A stretch of 12,549 nt of DNA from positions 1 through 12,549 of the forward strand of contig JAICKM010000116.1 in NCBI GenBank assembly GCA_025927935.1, written 5' to 3'. The notes under the pieces are model-generated. The model did no database searches. It was not told where the DNA came from and saw nothing but the letters and a program-made list of their open reading frames with translations. The position numbers and the translations under genes are program-made. Positions 1 through 6,228 of this stretch are shown here, piece after piece. Within the stretch, counting starts at the first letter, position 1. Every line of letters starts with the position of its first letter. Source of the DNA: Chloroflexia bacterium (GTDB taxonomy: Bacteria > Chloroflexota > Chloroflexia > QHBQ01 > JADMIH01).

Positions 1-1041
1 GTATGGATCGGGCGTGCCGGCTTGCAGCAGGCTGGTGGCGGCCACATTCGCCCCGATCACCACCACGGTCATCAGGCAAATCAGGACCGCCGCACTTTCC
101 AGCCGGGTCTGGTTGTAGATCACCAGCATGAACCCGCCGACGATCAACGTGCCCCAGCCGACGATGTAGCGCGGCGCGACGCGGTTGCCGAGCCAGCCGA
201 TCAGCATGCCGCCGACCAGGCCGCCAACCGCCCCGATGGTGGAGAGGAAGCCGCGGGCTTCGGCCCCCGCGTGGAGTTGCACCTGCACGAAGGGCACGAA
301 CAGCGGATCGATCAGCGTGCCGCCCAGGCTGGTCACGTTCATGACGATGAACAGCGCGGCCAGCAGGCGCGTGCGGCGCACCAGTTGCAACCCTTCCCAC
401 CATTCGCGGCCCAGCGCGCGCCAGGACGTCCAGATGGTGCCCGCGACATCGGCGGGCGGCGCGGCGGCGGGCCGGGCGGGAACCGCGATGCGCAGCACCA
501 GCAGGGCGGCCAGCAAGAAGGACGCGCTGTCGACAAACACCACGCTCGACAAGCCAAACACGCCCAGCAGCACCCCGCCCGCCGCGGGACCGATCAGGCG
601 GGCAATCGTGTTGCCCAACCCCGTCAGCGCGTTGGCCGGTAGTAACTGGCTTTCCGCGACCAGGTTGGGGATCAAGGCGCCTTCGGCGGGCATCGTGAAC
701 ATCGCCAGCGTCATCTGGATAAAGGTGACGAGGAAGACCAGCCACAACCAGCCGGTGGGCTGGATCAGCAGCAGGGTTAGCATCACGGCGCTCTGGATCA
801 GGTTCGTGACTACCAGAATCCGTTTGCGATCCCAGCGGTCCACGAAGACACCCGCCACCGACGAGAACAGGAACGTGGGCAGATAGGAGGCGCCGAACAT
901 CCCGGCCATCGCCAGGGTGGAGCCGGTTTGCTCGTAGACGTAGAACGGCAAAGCCGTCATCAAGGCCCGGTCGCCGATCAGCGAAATCAGCGAGCTAACC
1001 CACAACAGGGCAAAGTTACGCTGCCGTAACGTGGAGAGCAT
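1..1041 (-). CDS. MFS exporter (EntS/macrolide-efflux type), C-terminus beyond window
   Basis: Integral membrane exporter of the major facilitator superfamily, probably a proton-driven drug or siderophore exporter. The readable part is 347 codons with no stop (family length is usually 400-430 residues), so the C-terminus lies to the left of the window. The N-terminus reads MLSTLRQRNFALLWVSSLIS, the usual 'R-NF-LLW' start of this group. The loop between helices 2 and 3 carries MFS motif A as GVFVDRWDRKRIL. Long hydrophobic helices follow, with a hydrophilic central loop (about residues 185-215) and then a second helix bundle (SLGGTLIDPLFVPF, GAVGGLVGGMLIG). The ATG overlaps the sigma-factor stop as TAATG, and AGGAGG lies 8 bases upstream within the sigma gene, so translation is probably coupled. 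The family assignment is firm; the substrate is unknown. Confidence 0.9.
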   Translation of the reverse strand, partial: MLSTLRQRNFALLWVSSLISLIGDRALMTALPFYVYEQTGSTLAMAGMFGASYLPTFLFSSVAGVFVDRWDRKRILVVTNLIQSAVMLTLLLIQPTGWLWLVFLVTFIQMTLAMFTMPAEGALIPNLVAESQLLPANALTGLGNTIARLIGPAAGGVLLGVFGLSSVVFVDSASFLLAALLVLRIAVPARPAAAPPADVAGTIWTSWRALGREWWEGLQLVRRTRLLAALFIVMNVTSLGGTLIDPLFVPFVQVQLHAGAEARGFLSTIGAVGGLVGGMLIGWLGNRVAPRYIVGWGTLIVGGFMLVIYNQTRLESAAVLICLMTVVVIGANVAATSLLQAGTPDPY

Positions 1042-2246
1042 TAGCGGTCCTCCTCTGCTGCCGCCGCCCCTTCGACGCGCAAGAGGCGGAAGGGATCGCG
1101 GGCCACGACGACGCTCAGCCTGGCGGCGGTGGTCACACTTTGGAAGCGGACCACCAGCGCCGCCTGCCCGCCCGCGTCCACTTCATACGGGGGCAGGGTG
1201 CGGATCCGCTCGTGCTGATGCCAGAAGCGCTGCACCGGCGGCAACGCCTCCACCAGTCCGGTAAAGGACACCGACACGGCTTCCCCGCACGCCGGGCAGA
1301 CCGCCAGCATCCGGTAGGCGGCGGAGCCGCTCATGGCCCTGAAGGGATGCGGCTCGATATGCAAGGACACCGGCTGCCCGCAGTTGGTGCAGGGGACCCA
1401 GCCCGCCGCCAGGCCCTGCGTGAAATAGTCATAGACCCACCCGGCCACCCGGTTCAGGACCGCGCGGGGCCGGGAGAGACTCCCGATCAACCGCTCAAAG
1501 TGCGTATTCGCCAGGCGAAATTCGGACCGCGTCATGGCCGGGTCGGGGTCACAGCCCGGACAGCGAAATACAATGCTGGCCGGCGGGACCGGGAATTGAG
1601 CGACCAGGCGGTGTTGCCCGCAGGCGGGGCACCAGATCCGGGTCGCTTCCCAGCCGCCGTGCGCGTCGGCATCCACGCCGTAAGCGGTGAGCTGATCGCG
1701 GAAGGTGGTGGTGAGCAGGCGGCGCAGCGCCCCTTTGCCGCGCTGGAGCCGCGCTTCGACGGCGCCTTCGCTCACGCCCAGGCGGGCGGCGAGCGCGGCC
1801 TGGGGCAAGTCCTCCAGATAGCGGCCCACCAGCACCGCGCGGGTCGCGGGCGGCAGCAGAGCCAGGGCCTGCTCCAGCAGCGCCGCGAGGTCGCTGCGCT
1901 CGATCTCGGCCAGCGGGTCAGCGCTATCAACCAGCGCACTGCCGCCCGGCACGTCCAGCGGCTCGTCGCCGCCGGCCAGGCGGACCTGGCGGGCGGTCTC
2001 GCGCCCGTGGCTGCGCAGCCAGCGCAGGCAGATATTGCGGGCCACGCCCAGCAGCCACGGCCCGCGCAGGTCCGGCGTGTAGAGCCGCGGCGCGTGCTGC
2101 CAGGCTTCCAGCAGCGTTTGCTGCACGAGATCTTCGGCGCTATGCACATCCCCGGTGACGCGGGCGCAGTAGCGCAGCAACCGCGCCCGCTCTTCCGGCG
2201 TGATTTGGTCCAGGCCCGGCCCGTAACTGATAGAAAGATTCGCCAT
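1041..2246 (-). CDS. ECF-type sigma factor with zinc-ribbon C-terminal extension
   Basis: Extracytoplasmic-function sigma-70 family protein, 401 residues, about twice the length of a minimal ECF sigma. Sigma region 2 spans about residues 20-85 (HSAEDLVQQTLLEAW, then WLLGVARNICLRWLRSH). Region 4 spans about 117-177 (LPPATRAVLVGRYLEDLPQ, then the helix-turn-helix LAARLGVSEGAVEARLQRG). The remaining 220 residues contain two CxxC...CxxC pairs, C206/C209 with C229/C232 and C286/C289 with C317/C320, each resembling a zinc ribbon. No anti-sigma gene is adjacent; the extension may take that sensing role (inference). GGGAG lies 8 bases before the ATG. The gene overlaps the downstream MFS exporter by one base, so it probably controls that exporter. 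The sigma call is strong; the zinc-ribbon role is inferred from cysteine spacing. Confidence 0.88.
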   Translation of the reverse strand: MANLSISYGPGLDQITPEERARLLRYCARVTGDVHSAEDLVQQTLLEAWQHAPRLYTPDLRGPWLLGVARNICLRWLRSHGRETARQVRLAGGDEPLDVPGGSALVDSADPLAEIERSDLAALLEQALALLPPATRAVLVGRYLEDLPQAALAARLGVSEGAVEARLQRGKGALRRLLTTTFRDQLTAYGVDADAHGGWEATRIWCPACGQHRLVAQFPVPPASIVFRCPGCDPDPAMTRSEFRLANTHFERLIGSLSRPRAVLNRVAGWVYDYFTQGLAAGWVPCTNCGQPVSLHIEPHPFRAMSGSAAYRMLAVCPACGEAVSVSFTGLVEALPPVQRFWHQHERIRTLPPYEVDAGGQAALVVRFQSVTTAARLSVVVARDPFRLLRVEGAAAAEEDR

Positions 2247-2304
2247 TGCAACTCCCGACTAGATTGGTGAGCAGGTTCAGAATTGCTAGAGAAATCTGCT
2301 TGCT

Positions 2305-2336
2305 ATTAATATACCGCTCCGGCGGCGCGGAATCCT
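2305..2336 (-). promoter_or_regulatory. Possible AT-rich promoter for sigma/MFS pair
   Basis: The 149 bases between the sigma start and the IS hold one AT-rich island. On the minus strand it reads TATATTAAT, a plausible -10 about 62 bases before the ATG. No convincing -35 was found at 16-18 bases (AGGATT is the hexamer at 17). ECF sigmas often autoregulate from non-housekeeping promoters, so a missing canonical -35 is not decisive. The rest of the gap shows no gene. Confidence 0.25.
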
Positions 2337-2397
2337 ACGCGGTTTTTCGGGTAAGCGCATGACCCGGCGCGGGCCGCTTGCCCGTTGTCCTTGTCTA

Positions 2398-2415
2398 GTG
2401 CAGGTTCTAGCGAGG
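2398..2415 (+). repeat. IS630 left terminal inverted repeat
   Basis: The outer sequence GTGCAGGTTCTAGCGAGG follows the TA at 2396-2397. Its reverse complement matches the right end in the blocks GTGC, GTTC and AGCGA. The last four bases (GAGG, 2412-2415) may also serve as ribosome-binding site for the ATG at 2425. Confidence 0.85.
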
Positions 2416-2451
2416 TTTTGTGAAATGAAGTGGGATGTGGTAGATTGGGCT

Positions 2452-2970
2452 ATGCGATCACCTGTCTATGTCCGTCCGTTGACGGATGCTGAAGTCACCG
2501 CCTTACAGCACGGCTTACGCGCCGTGGACTCCTTTACCGTCCGCCGTTGCCAAATCCTGCTCGCCTCCGCACGCGCCGAGCGCGCACCCGATATTGCCCA
2601 TGCTCTCAGTTGTGGCGACCAAACCGTGCGCAATGCCATTCGGGAATTTAATGCCGAGGGGCTGGCCTCGCTGCAGCGCGAGTCCTCGCGCCCCAAAACC
2701 GTCGTGCCCCTCTTTGACCAGGCGCGCGCCGAACAACTGCGCGCCCTGCTGCATCGTAGTCCGCGCGATTTTGGGCATCCCACCAGCGTTTGGACCCTGC
2801 ACCTGGCGGCTCAAACCTGTGCCAGTGAAGGCATTACCCCCTATCGGGTGAGTATCGAAACGATTCGCCAAGCCTTGGCCCTGCTGGATATTAGTTGGCG
2901 GCGCGCCAAGCATTGGATCACCTCGCCCGATCCGGCCTATGCCAAAAAAAACACCGCCGCGACCGGTTGA
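2452..2970 (+). CDS. IS630 transposase OrfA (zero frame; DNA-binding half)
   Basis: N-terminal half of an IS630-type transposase, giving sequence-specific binding to the IS ends. The product starts MRSPVYVRPLTDAEVTALQH, then LRAVDSFTVRRCQILLASAR and a helix-turn-helix region (about residues 40-75, IAHALSCGDQTVRNAIREF). A second, winged-helix-like region (YRVSIETIRQALALLDISW) leads to the linker ITSPDPAYAKK. The zero frame ends at TGA 2968-2970, just after the A8 run at 2944-2951, giving a short protein without the catalytic core. The ATG at 2452 is chosen because family members start just before this YVR-LT motif; ATG 2425 has a better ribosome-binding site (GAGG, 9 bases upstream) and would add nine residues. 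OrfA alone could act as a regulator (inference). Confidence 0.85.
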   Translation: MRSPVYVRPLTDAEVTALQHGLRAVDSFTVRRCQILLASARAERAPDIAHALSCGDQTVRNAIREFNAEGLASLQRESSRPKTVVPLFDQARAEQLRALLHRSPRDFGHPTSVWTLHLAAQTCASEGITPYRVSIETIRQALALLDISWRRAKHWITSPDPAYAKKNTAATG

Positions 2971-2984
2971 TGGAGCTGGCCGCG
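2946..2984 (+). promoter_or_regulatory. Programmed -1 ribosomal frameshift cassette
   Basis: The heptamer A-AAA-AAC (2946-2952) lies in the correct zero-frame phase for tandem -1 slippage inside an A8 run. Five bases later a stem-loop can form: CGCG (2958-2961) with CGCG (2981-2984), one A-C mismatch, then CCGGTT (2963-2968) with AGCTGG (2974-2979, two G-U pairs), loop GATGG. The zero-frame stop TGA (2968-2970) begins at the top of the stem. Frameshifting at A-runs is known in IS630 and other IS families. The alternative is a one-base error or mutation in the homopolymer. Confidence 0.7.
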
Positions 2985-3647
2985 CGCTATGGCTGGGCGA
3001 TTGGCTTTATGGATGAGATTTGGTGGAGTCGCTTTGCCCGGCCAGGGATGCACCTGTGGAGTAAGGACCGACCGGTGCGGTTGGTGGAACAAACGCCGCG
3101 CAAGCAGGATCCTGATACGCCAGCATTAGCCTGCTATGGACTGTGGTGGGCCAATGCTGGGCAAATGTTGCTGCGCTTTGTGACGGGCCGACCGGTCAGC
3201 CATGTGACGACGGCCTTTTTAGACTGGCTGTGTCGGGAATTGGCGCGCCAGCAGCAACGGGTGTTGGTGCTCATCTGGGACAATGCCAGTTGGCACGTGA
3301 GTGCCGAGGTCCGACAATGGATCGCCGCGCACAACGCGACGGCGAAACGAACGGGCCAGGGGGTGCGGATTGTGGTGGCGGGGTTGCCGACGAAAAGTCC
3401 CTGGTTAAATACCATCGAAGCCAAATGGCAGCATGGCAAGCAAGCGATTGTAGAAGCGACGCGGGTTTTGAGCGCGGTGGAGGTGGAGGAGCGGGTCTGC
3501 GCCTACTTTGGGGCGCCGCAGCACCCGCGACTGGTGCAACAGGTGCCGGCGACGAAGCCGGCCCGGCGGGCCAGAACGCGGGACCGCAGCGCGACGCCCC
3601 TGCCACAGCAGACCGCTCAGCCGGAGCAAACCCAACAGGTCGCTTGA
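2952..3647 (+). CDS. IS630 transposase catalytic half (OrfB, -1 frame)
   Basis: DDE/RNase H-fold catalytic domain, apparently made by -1 frameshifting from OrfA; the fusion would be about 398 residues from ATG 2452. The join reads AYAKK-N-HRRDRLMELAAR, continuous with what is known for single-frame relatives. The putative catalytic acids are the Asp of GFMDEIWW (codon 3012-3014), the Asp of LIWDNASWH (3279-3281) and the Glu of SPWLNTIEAKW (3417-3419). The second Asp and Glu are separated by 45 residues, longer than the classical 34 but usual, as I recall it, for this IS630 subgroup. An Arg/Pro/Gln-rich tail ends the protein. The first in-frame ATG (2895) lies upstream of the slip site in overlapping sequence and is probably not a real start. 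Confidence 0.88.
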   Translation, partial: HRRDRLMELAARYGWAIGFMDEIWWSRFARPGMHLWSKDRPVRLVEQTPRKQDPDTPALACYGLWWANAGQMLLRFVTGRPVSHVTTAFLDWLCRELARQQQRVLVLIWDNASWHVSAEVRQWIAAHNATAKRTGQGVRIVVAGLPTKSPWLNTIEAKWQHGKQAIVEATRVLSAVEVEERVCAYFGAPQHPRLVQQVPATKPARRARTRDRSATPLPQQTAQPEQTQQVA

Positions 3648-3655
3648 ACACGCAC
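3638..3655 (-). repeat. IS630 right terminal inverted repeat
   Basis: Read inward on the minus strand the right end is GTGCGTGTTCAAGCGACC, matching the left end at 13 of the outer 16 positions. It is followed outward by the TA at 3656-3657. The transposase stop codon TGA (3645-3647) is inside this repeat. Confidence 0.85.
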
Positions 3656-3678
3656 TAGGGAGCGCAGCGAAGAGTCTC
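3656..3678 (-). repeat. Dispersed stem-loop repeat, right part of copy split by IS630
   Basis: With the IS removed, TTGTC (2391-2395), TA, GG, the core GAGCGCAGCGA (3660-3670), AGAGT and CTC form a minus-strand copy of the element found at 3700 and 10718-10883. The arm next to the insertion reads TAGG instead of a complement to AGAGT. The TA used by the IS therefore lies in this arm. Confidence 0.7.
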
Positions 3679-3699
3679 GTGGCGGGCGGCTAGGAGCCG

Positions 3700-3728
3700 G
3701 AGATTCTGAGCGCGGCGAAGAATGACAG
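3700..3728 (+). repeat. Dispersed stem-loop repeat, inverted-core form
   Basis: Layout is GAG, arm ATTCT (3703-3707), 11-base core GAGCGCGGCGA (3708-3718), arm AGAAT (3719-3723), then GACAG. The arms are perfectly complementary. The core is in the opposite orientation to the copies at 10718 and 10770. The stretch between this repeat and the promoter at 3805 holds no recognisable gene. Confidence 0.7.
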
Positions 3729-3804
3729 ATCGCCTGTGACGGCGCCGCGCCGGGCCAAACGGCCCCTATACAGGTGCCGGTATTCCTGTAGTTTACGACG
3801 CCTA

Positions 3805-3833
3805 TAGGCAGATTCGACCGCCTCTGGTATAAT
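3805..3833 (+). promoter_or_regulatory. Sigma-70 promoter (extended -10) for the S8 protease
   Basis: The -10 is a perfect TATAAT (3828-3833) preceded by TGG, giving an extended TGn -10. The -35 is TAGGCA (3805-3810, four of six consensus bases), spaced exactly 17 bases. Transcription would start near 3840, leaving a leader of about 100 bases before the protease ATG at 3940. This is the strongest promoter match in the window. Confidence 0.75.
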
Positions 3834-3880
3834 AACTGCGGCTCCGCCCCCATCCTGCCGGGGCCGTGCGCCGGATTGCT

Positions 3881-3898
3881 CCTGCCGGGTTGGGCAGG
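3881..3898 (+). other. Leader hairpin in protease 5' UTR
   Basis: CCTGCC (3881-3886) pairs perfectly with GGCAGG (3893-3898) around the loop GGGTTG. It sits midway between the predicted transcription start and the protease ribosome-binding site and has no U-run, so it is not a terminator. It could stabilise the leader or be fortuitous in GC-rich DNA. Confidence 0.35.
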
Positions 3899-3939
3899 TT
3901 CTCCTCATCCACCCTCATACTATGTTAGAAGGATTGTCC

Positions 3940-6099
3940 ATGCGATACACGGGGCAGCAGCTACGAACTTCCGCATGGGCGCGCTGGGGCGCGCTCGCTT
4001 TCTTGCTCCTGGGCCTCCTGGCCGGGCCGGGGTTGGCCGGACATGCCGCGCCGCCGCCCGCGCGGGCCGCCGTCGCCGGGAGCGCCGCCGATTGGGTGCC
4101 GGGCCGTGTGCTGGTGAAGGCGCGCGCCGGCAGCGGGGTGTCCTCGCTCGGCCCGGTGCTGGCCCGGTTGGGCTTGGCGGCGCCCGGCCCGGCGACGGGC
4201 AGCCTCCTCGCCCTCCAGGGCGGGGCCAATCTCGACGTTGCGGCGACCGTGCGCGCGCTGCGCGCCGACCCCGCCGTCGAATACGCCGAACCCGACTACC
4301 GCGTCCACACGCTGCTCGTGCCCAACGACGAGCGCTACGCCGACGAGGAGTGGTGGCTGACGGCGATCCAGGCCCAGGCCGCCTGGGACCTCAGCACCGG
4401 CGACCCCAATCTGATCCTGGCGATCCTCGATACGGGCGTGGCGACCGACCACCCGGAGTTCGCGGGGCGTATCCTGCCCGGCCACAACTTCGTCGCCAAC
4501 AATAACGACCCCTACGACGACAACGGCCACGGCACCCACGTCGCGGGCATCGCCGGCGCGATGGGCAACAACGGCAAGGGCATCGCCGGTATCTCCTGGC
4601 AGAGCAAGATCTTGCCGGTCAAGGTGCTGAACGGCGAGGGCCAGGGGTCTACCTATGACTTCGCGCAGGGCATCCGCTGGGCCGTGGACAACGGCGCGCG
4701 GGTGATCAACATCAGCGCCGGGGCCGACTTCTCGACCGAGACCGAGCACGACGCCGTGAAGTACGCCCGCGACAAGGGCGTGGTCATCGTGGCCGCCGCG
4801 GGCAACACGCCCGACGGCAAGCCGGAGTACCCGGCGGGCTACGACGAGGTGATCGCCGTCAGCGCCAGCAGCCGCCGCGACAGCGTGGCCGGCTTCTCGT
4901 CCTACGGCGACTATGTGGACGTGGCCGCGCCCGGCATCAACATCCTGAGCACCTGGGTGGACCACCACAAGCCCGGCTACCAGAGCGAGAGCGGTACCTC
5001 GATGGCGAGTCCGGTGGTGGCCGGGGCGGCGGCGCTGATCCTGGCTCGCAACCCGGCGCTGACCCCGGAGCAGGTGCAACTGCTGTTGCAGCAGACAGCG
5101 GACGACATCGGCGACCCCGGCTTTGACCAGAAGTCGGGCTGGGGGCGCGTCAACCTGTTCCGCGCGCTGCAACAGGCCCCGGCGGGGCCGCGGCCCGGCT
5201 CCACTCTGCCGCCCACGCGCACCCCGCCCGGCGCCGCCGGGTCGCGCATCCAGGGCACCGTCGCGGGCGTGGACCCCGCGCTGGTGGATGTGCTGCTGCT
5301 GCCGCAGAACGGCGCGCCCGCCCGCGACATCCAGCCGGACGCCGCCGGGCTGTTCGTCTTCAACACCCTGCCCGCGGGCAAGTACACCGTGCAACTGGCG
5401 CTCAAGACCGGCGGTTTCGACTTCCCCGCGCCGCAGAGCGTCGAACTGACCGGGCGCAACGACCAGACCATGCAGGTCAACTTCACCCTGGTGGCCCGCC
5501 GCCCCGCCGCGTTCGAGAACGTGCCCGCCCCGGCCCCCGCGCCCGACCTGGTCTACTTCCCGCCCGTGCAACACACGCTGCGCGGGCCGTTCCTCCAGTA
5601 TTGGAACACCCACGGCGGCTTGCCCATTTTCGGCTATCCGATTAGCGAGGAGTTCCAGGAGACGAGCGCCACGGACGGCAAGCCGTACACGGTGCAATAT
5701 TTCCAGCGCAACCGCTTCGAATATCACCCGGAGTTCGCGGGCACGCCCAACGAAGTGCTGCTGGGCCTGCTCGGCGTGGAGCGCAGCAAGGATCGCAACT
5801 TCCTGCCCGGCACGCCCGCCCCGGTGGATGCCAGCCATGTCTGGTTCCCGCCCGTGCAGCACAACCTCAGCGGGCCGTTCCTCCAGTATTGGAACACCCA
5901 CGGCGGCCTGGCCGTCTTCGGCTACCCGATCAGCGAGGAGTTCCAGGAGGTCAGCGCGACCGACGGCAAGACCTACATGGTGCAGTATTTCCAGCGCAAC
6001 CGCTTCGAGTACCATCCCGAAAACGCGGGCACGCCCAGCGAAGTGCTGCTGGGCCTGCTCGGCGTCGACACGGTGCGGGCCAGGGGCTGGATGCCCTGA
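3940..6099 (+). CDS. Secreted subtilisin-like (S8) protease with two LGFP-like C-terminal modules
   Basis: Extracellular serine endopeptidase, 719 residues. It has a signal peptide (residues 1 to about 37, hydrophobic core ALAFLLLGLLAGPGLA) and an I9-like propeptide ending VEYAEPDY (about 50-120). The S8 catalytic domain (about 128-408) carries Asp164 in AILDTGVATDHP, His197 in NGHGTHVAGI, oxyanion Asn289 in AAAGN and Ser354 in SGTSMASP; all are intact. A Pro/Thr-rich linker follows, then a beta-sandwich resembling a carboxypeptidase-regulatory or SpaA-like fold (about 437-520, LFVFNTLPAGKYTVQL). Two LGFP-like modules end the protein (536-613 and 632-709). The ATG at 3940 is chosen because AGAAGGA lies 6 bases upstream; ATG 3922 has no ribosome-binding site. 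The modules probably tether the enzyme to the cell surface (inference). The protease call is certain. Confidence 0.96.
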   Translation: MRYTGQQLRTSAWARWGALAFLLLGLLAGPGLAGHAAPPPARAAVAGSAADWVPGRVLVKARAGSGVSSLGPVLARLGLAAPGPATGSLLALQGGANLDVAATVRALRADPAVEYAEPDYRVHTLLVPNDERYADEEWWLTAIQAQAAWDLSTGDPNLILAILDTGVATDHPEFAGRILPGHNFVANNNDPYDDNGHGTHVAGIAGAMGNNGKGIAGISWQSKILPVKVLNGEGQGSTYDFAQGIRWAVDNGARVINISAGADFSTETEHDAVKYARDKGVVIVAAAGNTPDGKPEYPAGYDEVIAVSASSRRDSVAGFSSYGDYVDVAAPGINILSTWVDHHKPGYQSESGTSMASPVVAGAAALILARNPALTPEQVQLLLQQTADDIGDPGFDQKSGWGRVNLFRALQQAPAGPRPGSTLPPTRTPPGAAGSRIQGTVAGVDPALVDVLLLPQNGAPARDIQPDAAGLFVFNTLPAGKYTVQLALKTGGFDFPAPQSVELTGRNDQTMQVNFTLVARRPAAFENVPAPAPAPDLVYFPPVQHTLRGPFLQYWNTHGGLPIFGYPISEEFQETSATDGKPYTVQYFQRNRFEYHPEFAGTPNEVLLGLLGVERSKDRNFLPGTPAPVDASHVWFPPVQHNLSGPFLQYWNTHGGLAVFGYPISEEFQEVSATDGKTYMVQYFQRNRFEYHPENAGTPSEVLLGLLGVDTVRARGWMP
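5545..6066 (+). repeat. Tandem LGFP-like modules in the protease
   Basis: Two copies (5545-5778 and 5833-6066) lie exactly 288 bases (96 codons) apart. They share long identical DNA blocks, for example 37 bases starting at 5583 and 5871, and further on differ mainly at synonymous positions. Each encodes FPPVQH, GPFLQYWNTHGGL, FGYPISEEFQE, VQYFQRNRFEYHPE and EVLLGLLGV. The tract reads as a fairly recent in-gene duplication kept under protein-level selection. Confidence 0.9.
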
Positions 6100-6121
6100 G
6101 CCGCGCCGCCCATTTGCTTGG

Positions 6122-6136
6122 GAAAGGGGGCCTTTC
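6122..6136 (+). terminator. Weak hairpin after the protease gene
   Basis: GAAAGG (6122-6127) pairs with CCTTTC (6131-6136) around GGG, 23 bases after the protease stop. There is no U-run, so termination would be weak or factor-assisted, and read-through into the gene at 6229 is plausible. Confidence 0.25.
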
Positions 6137-6188
6137 GCCTACAGGTTGATTCGGTTAGTTGCTTGACGACGTTGTAGATGAACACCGA

Positions 6189-6206
6189 GGCGTCAATGCG
6201 GACGCC
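6189..6206 (+). other. Leader hairpin before the secreted protein gene
   Basis: GGCGTC (6189-6194) pairs with GACGCC (6201-6206) around AATGCG and can extend three pairs with a bulge. It ends 10 bases before the AAAGGA ribosome-binding site (6217-6222). No convincing promoter was found in the 129-base gap, so the gene may be co-transcribed with the protease. Confidence 0.35.
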
Positions 6207-6228
6207 GTCGTAGCAGAAAGGAACGCTC

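Larger units (their letters stand above)
2396..3657 (+). mobile_element. Complete IS630-family insertion sequence
   Basis: A 1258-bp element (2398-3655) bounded by TA dinucleotides at 2396-2397 and 3656-3657, the TA target duplication expected of IS630/Tc1-mariner transposons. The ends are imperfect inverted repeats (13 of the outer 16 positions match). One transposase occupies almost the whole element in two overlapping frames, joined at a slippery A-run, and its stop codon lies inside the right inverted repeat. Both ends, the target duplication and the DDE residues are intact, so the element looks recent and possibly active. It interrupts a dispersed stem-loop repeat (left piece 2391-2397, right piece 3656-3678). 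Confidence 0.92.

Noticed and set aside
1140..2270. 376-codon plus-strand frame antisense to the sigma gene
   Set aside because: Arg/Gln/Gly-rich composition without domains; the minus strand encodes clear sigma regions 2 and 4.
2944..2951. Transposase as a simple frameshift pseudogene
   Set aside because: Correctly phased heptamer, downstream stem-loop, intact DDE residues and intact ends make programmed frameshifting more likely, although a homopolymer error cannot be excluded from one sequence.
3961..6015. 684-codon open frame antisense to the protease
   Set aside because: It is the antisense shadow of a high-GC gene; it encodes a His/Gly/Arg/Val-rich product without domains, while the plus strand has a full catalytic triad.
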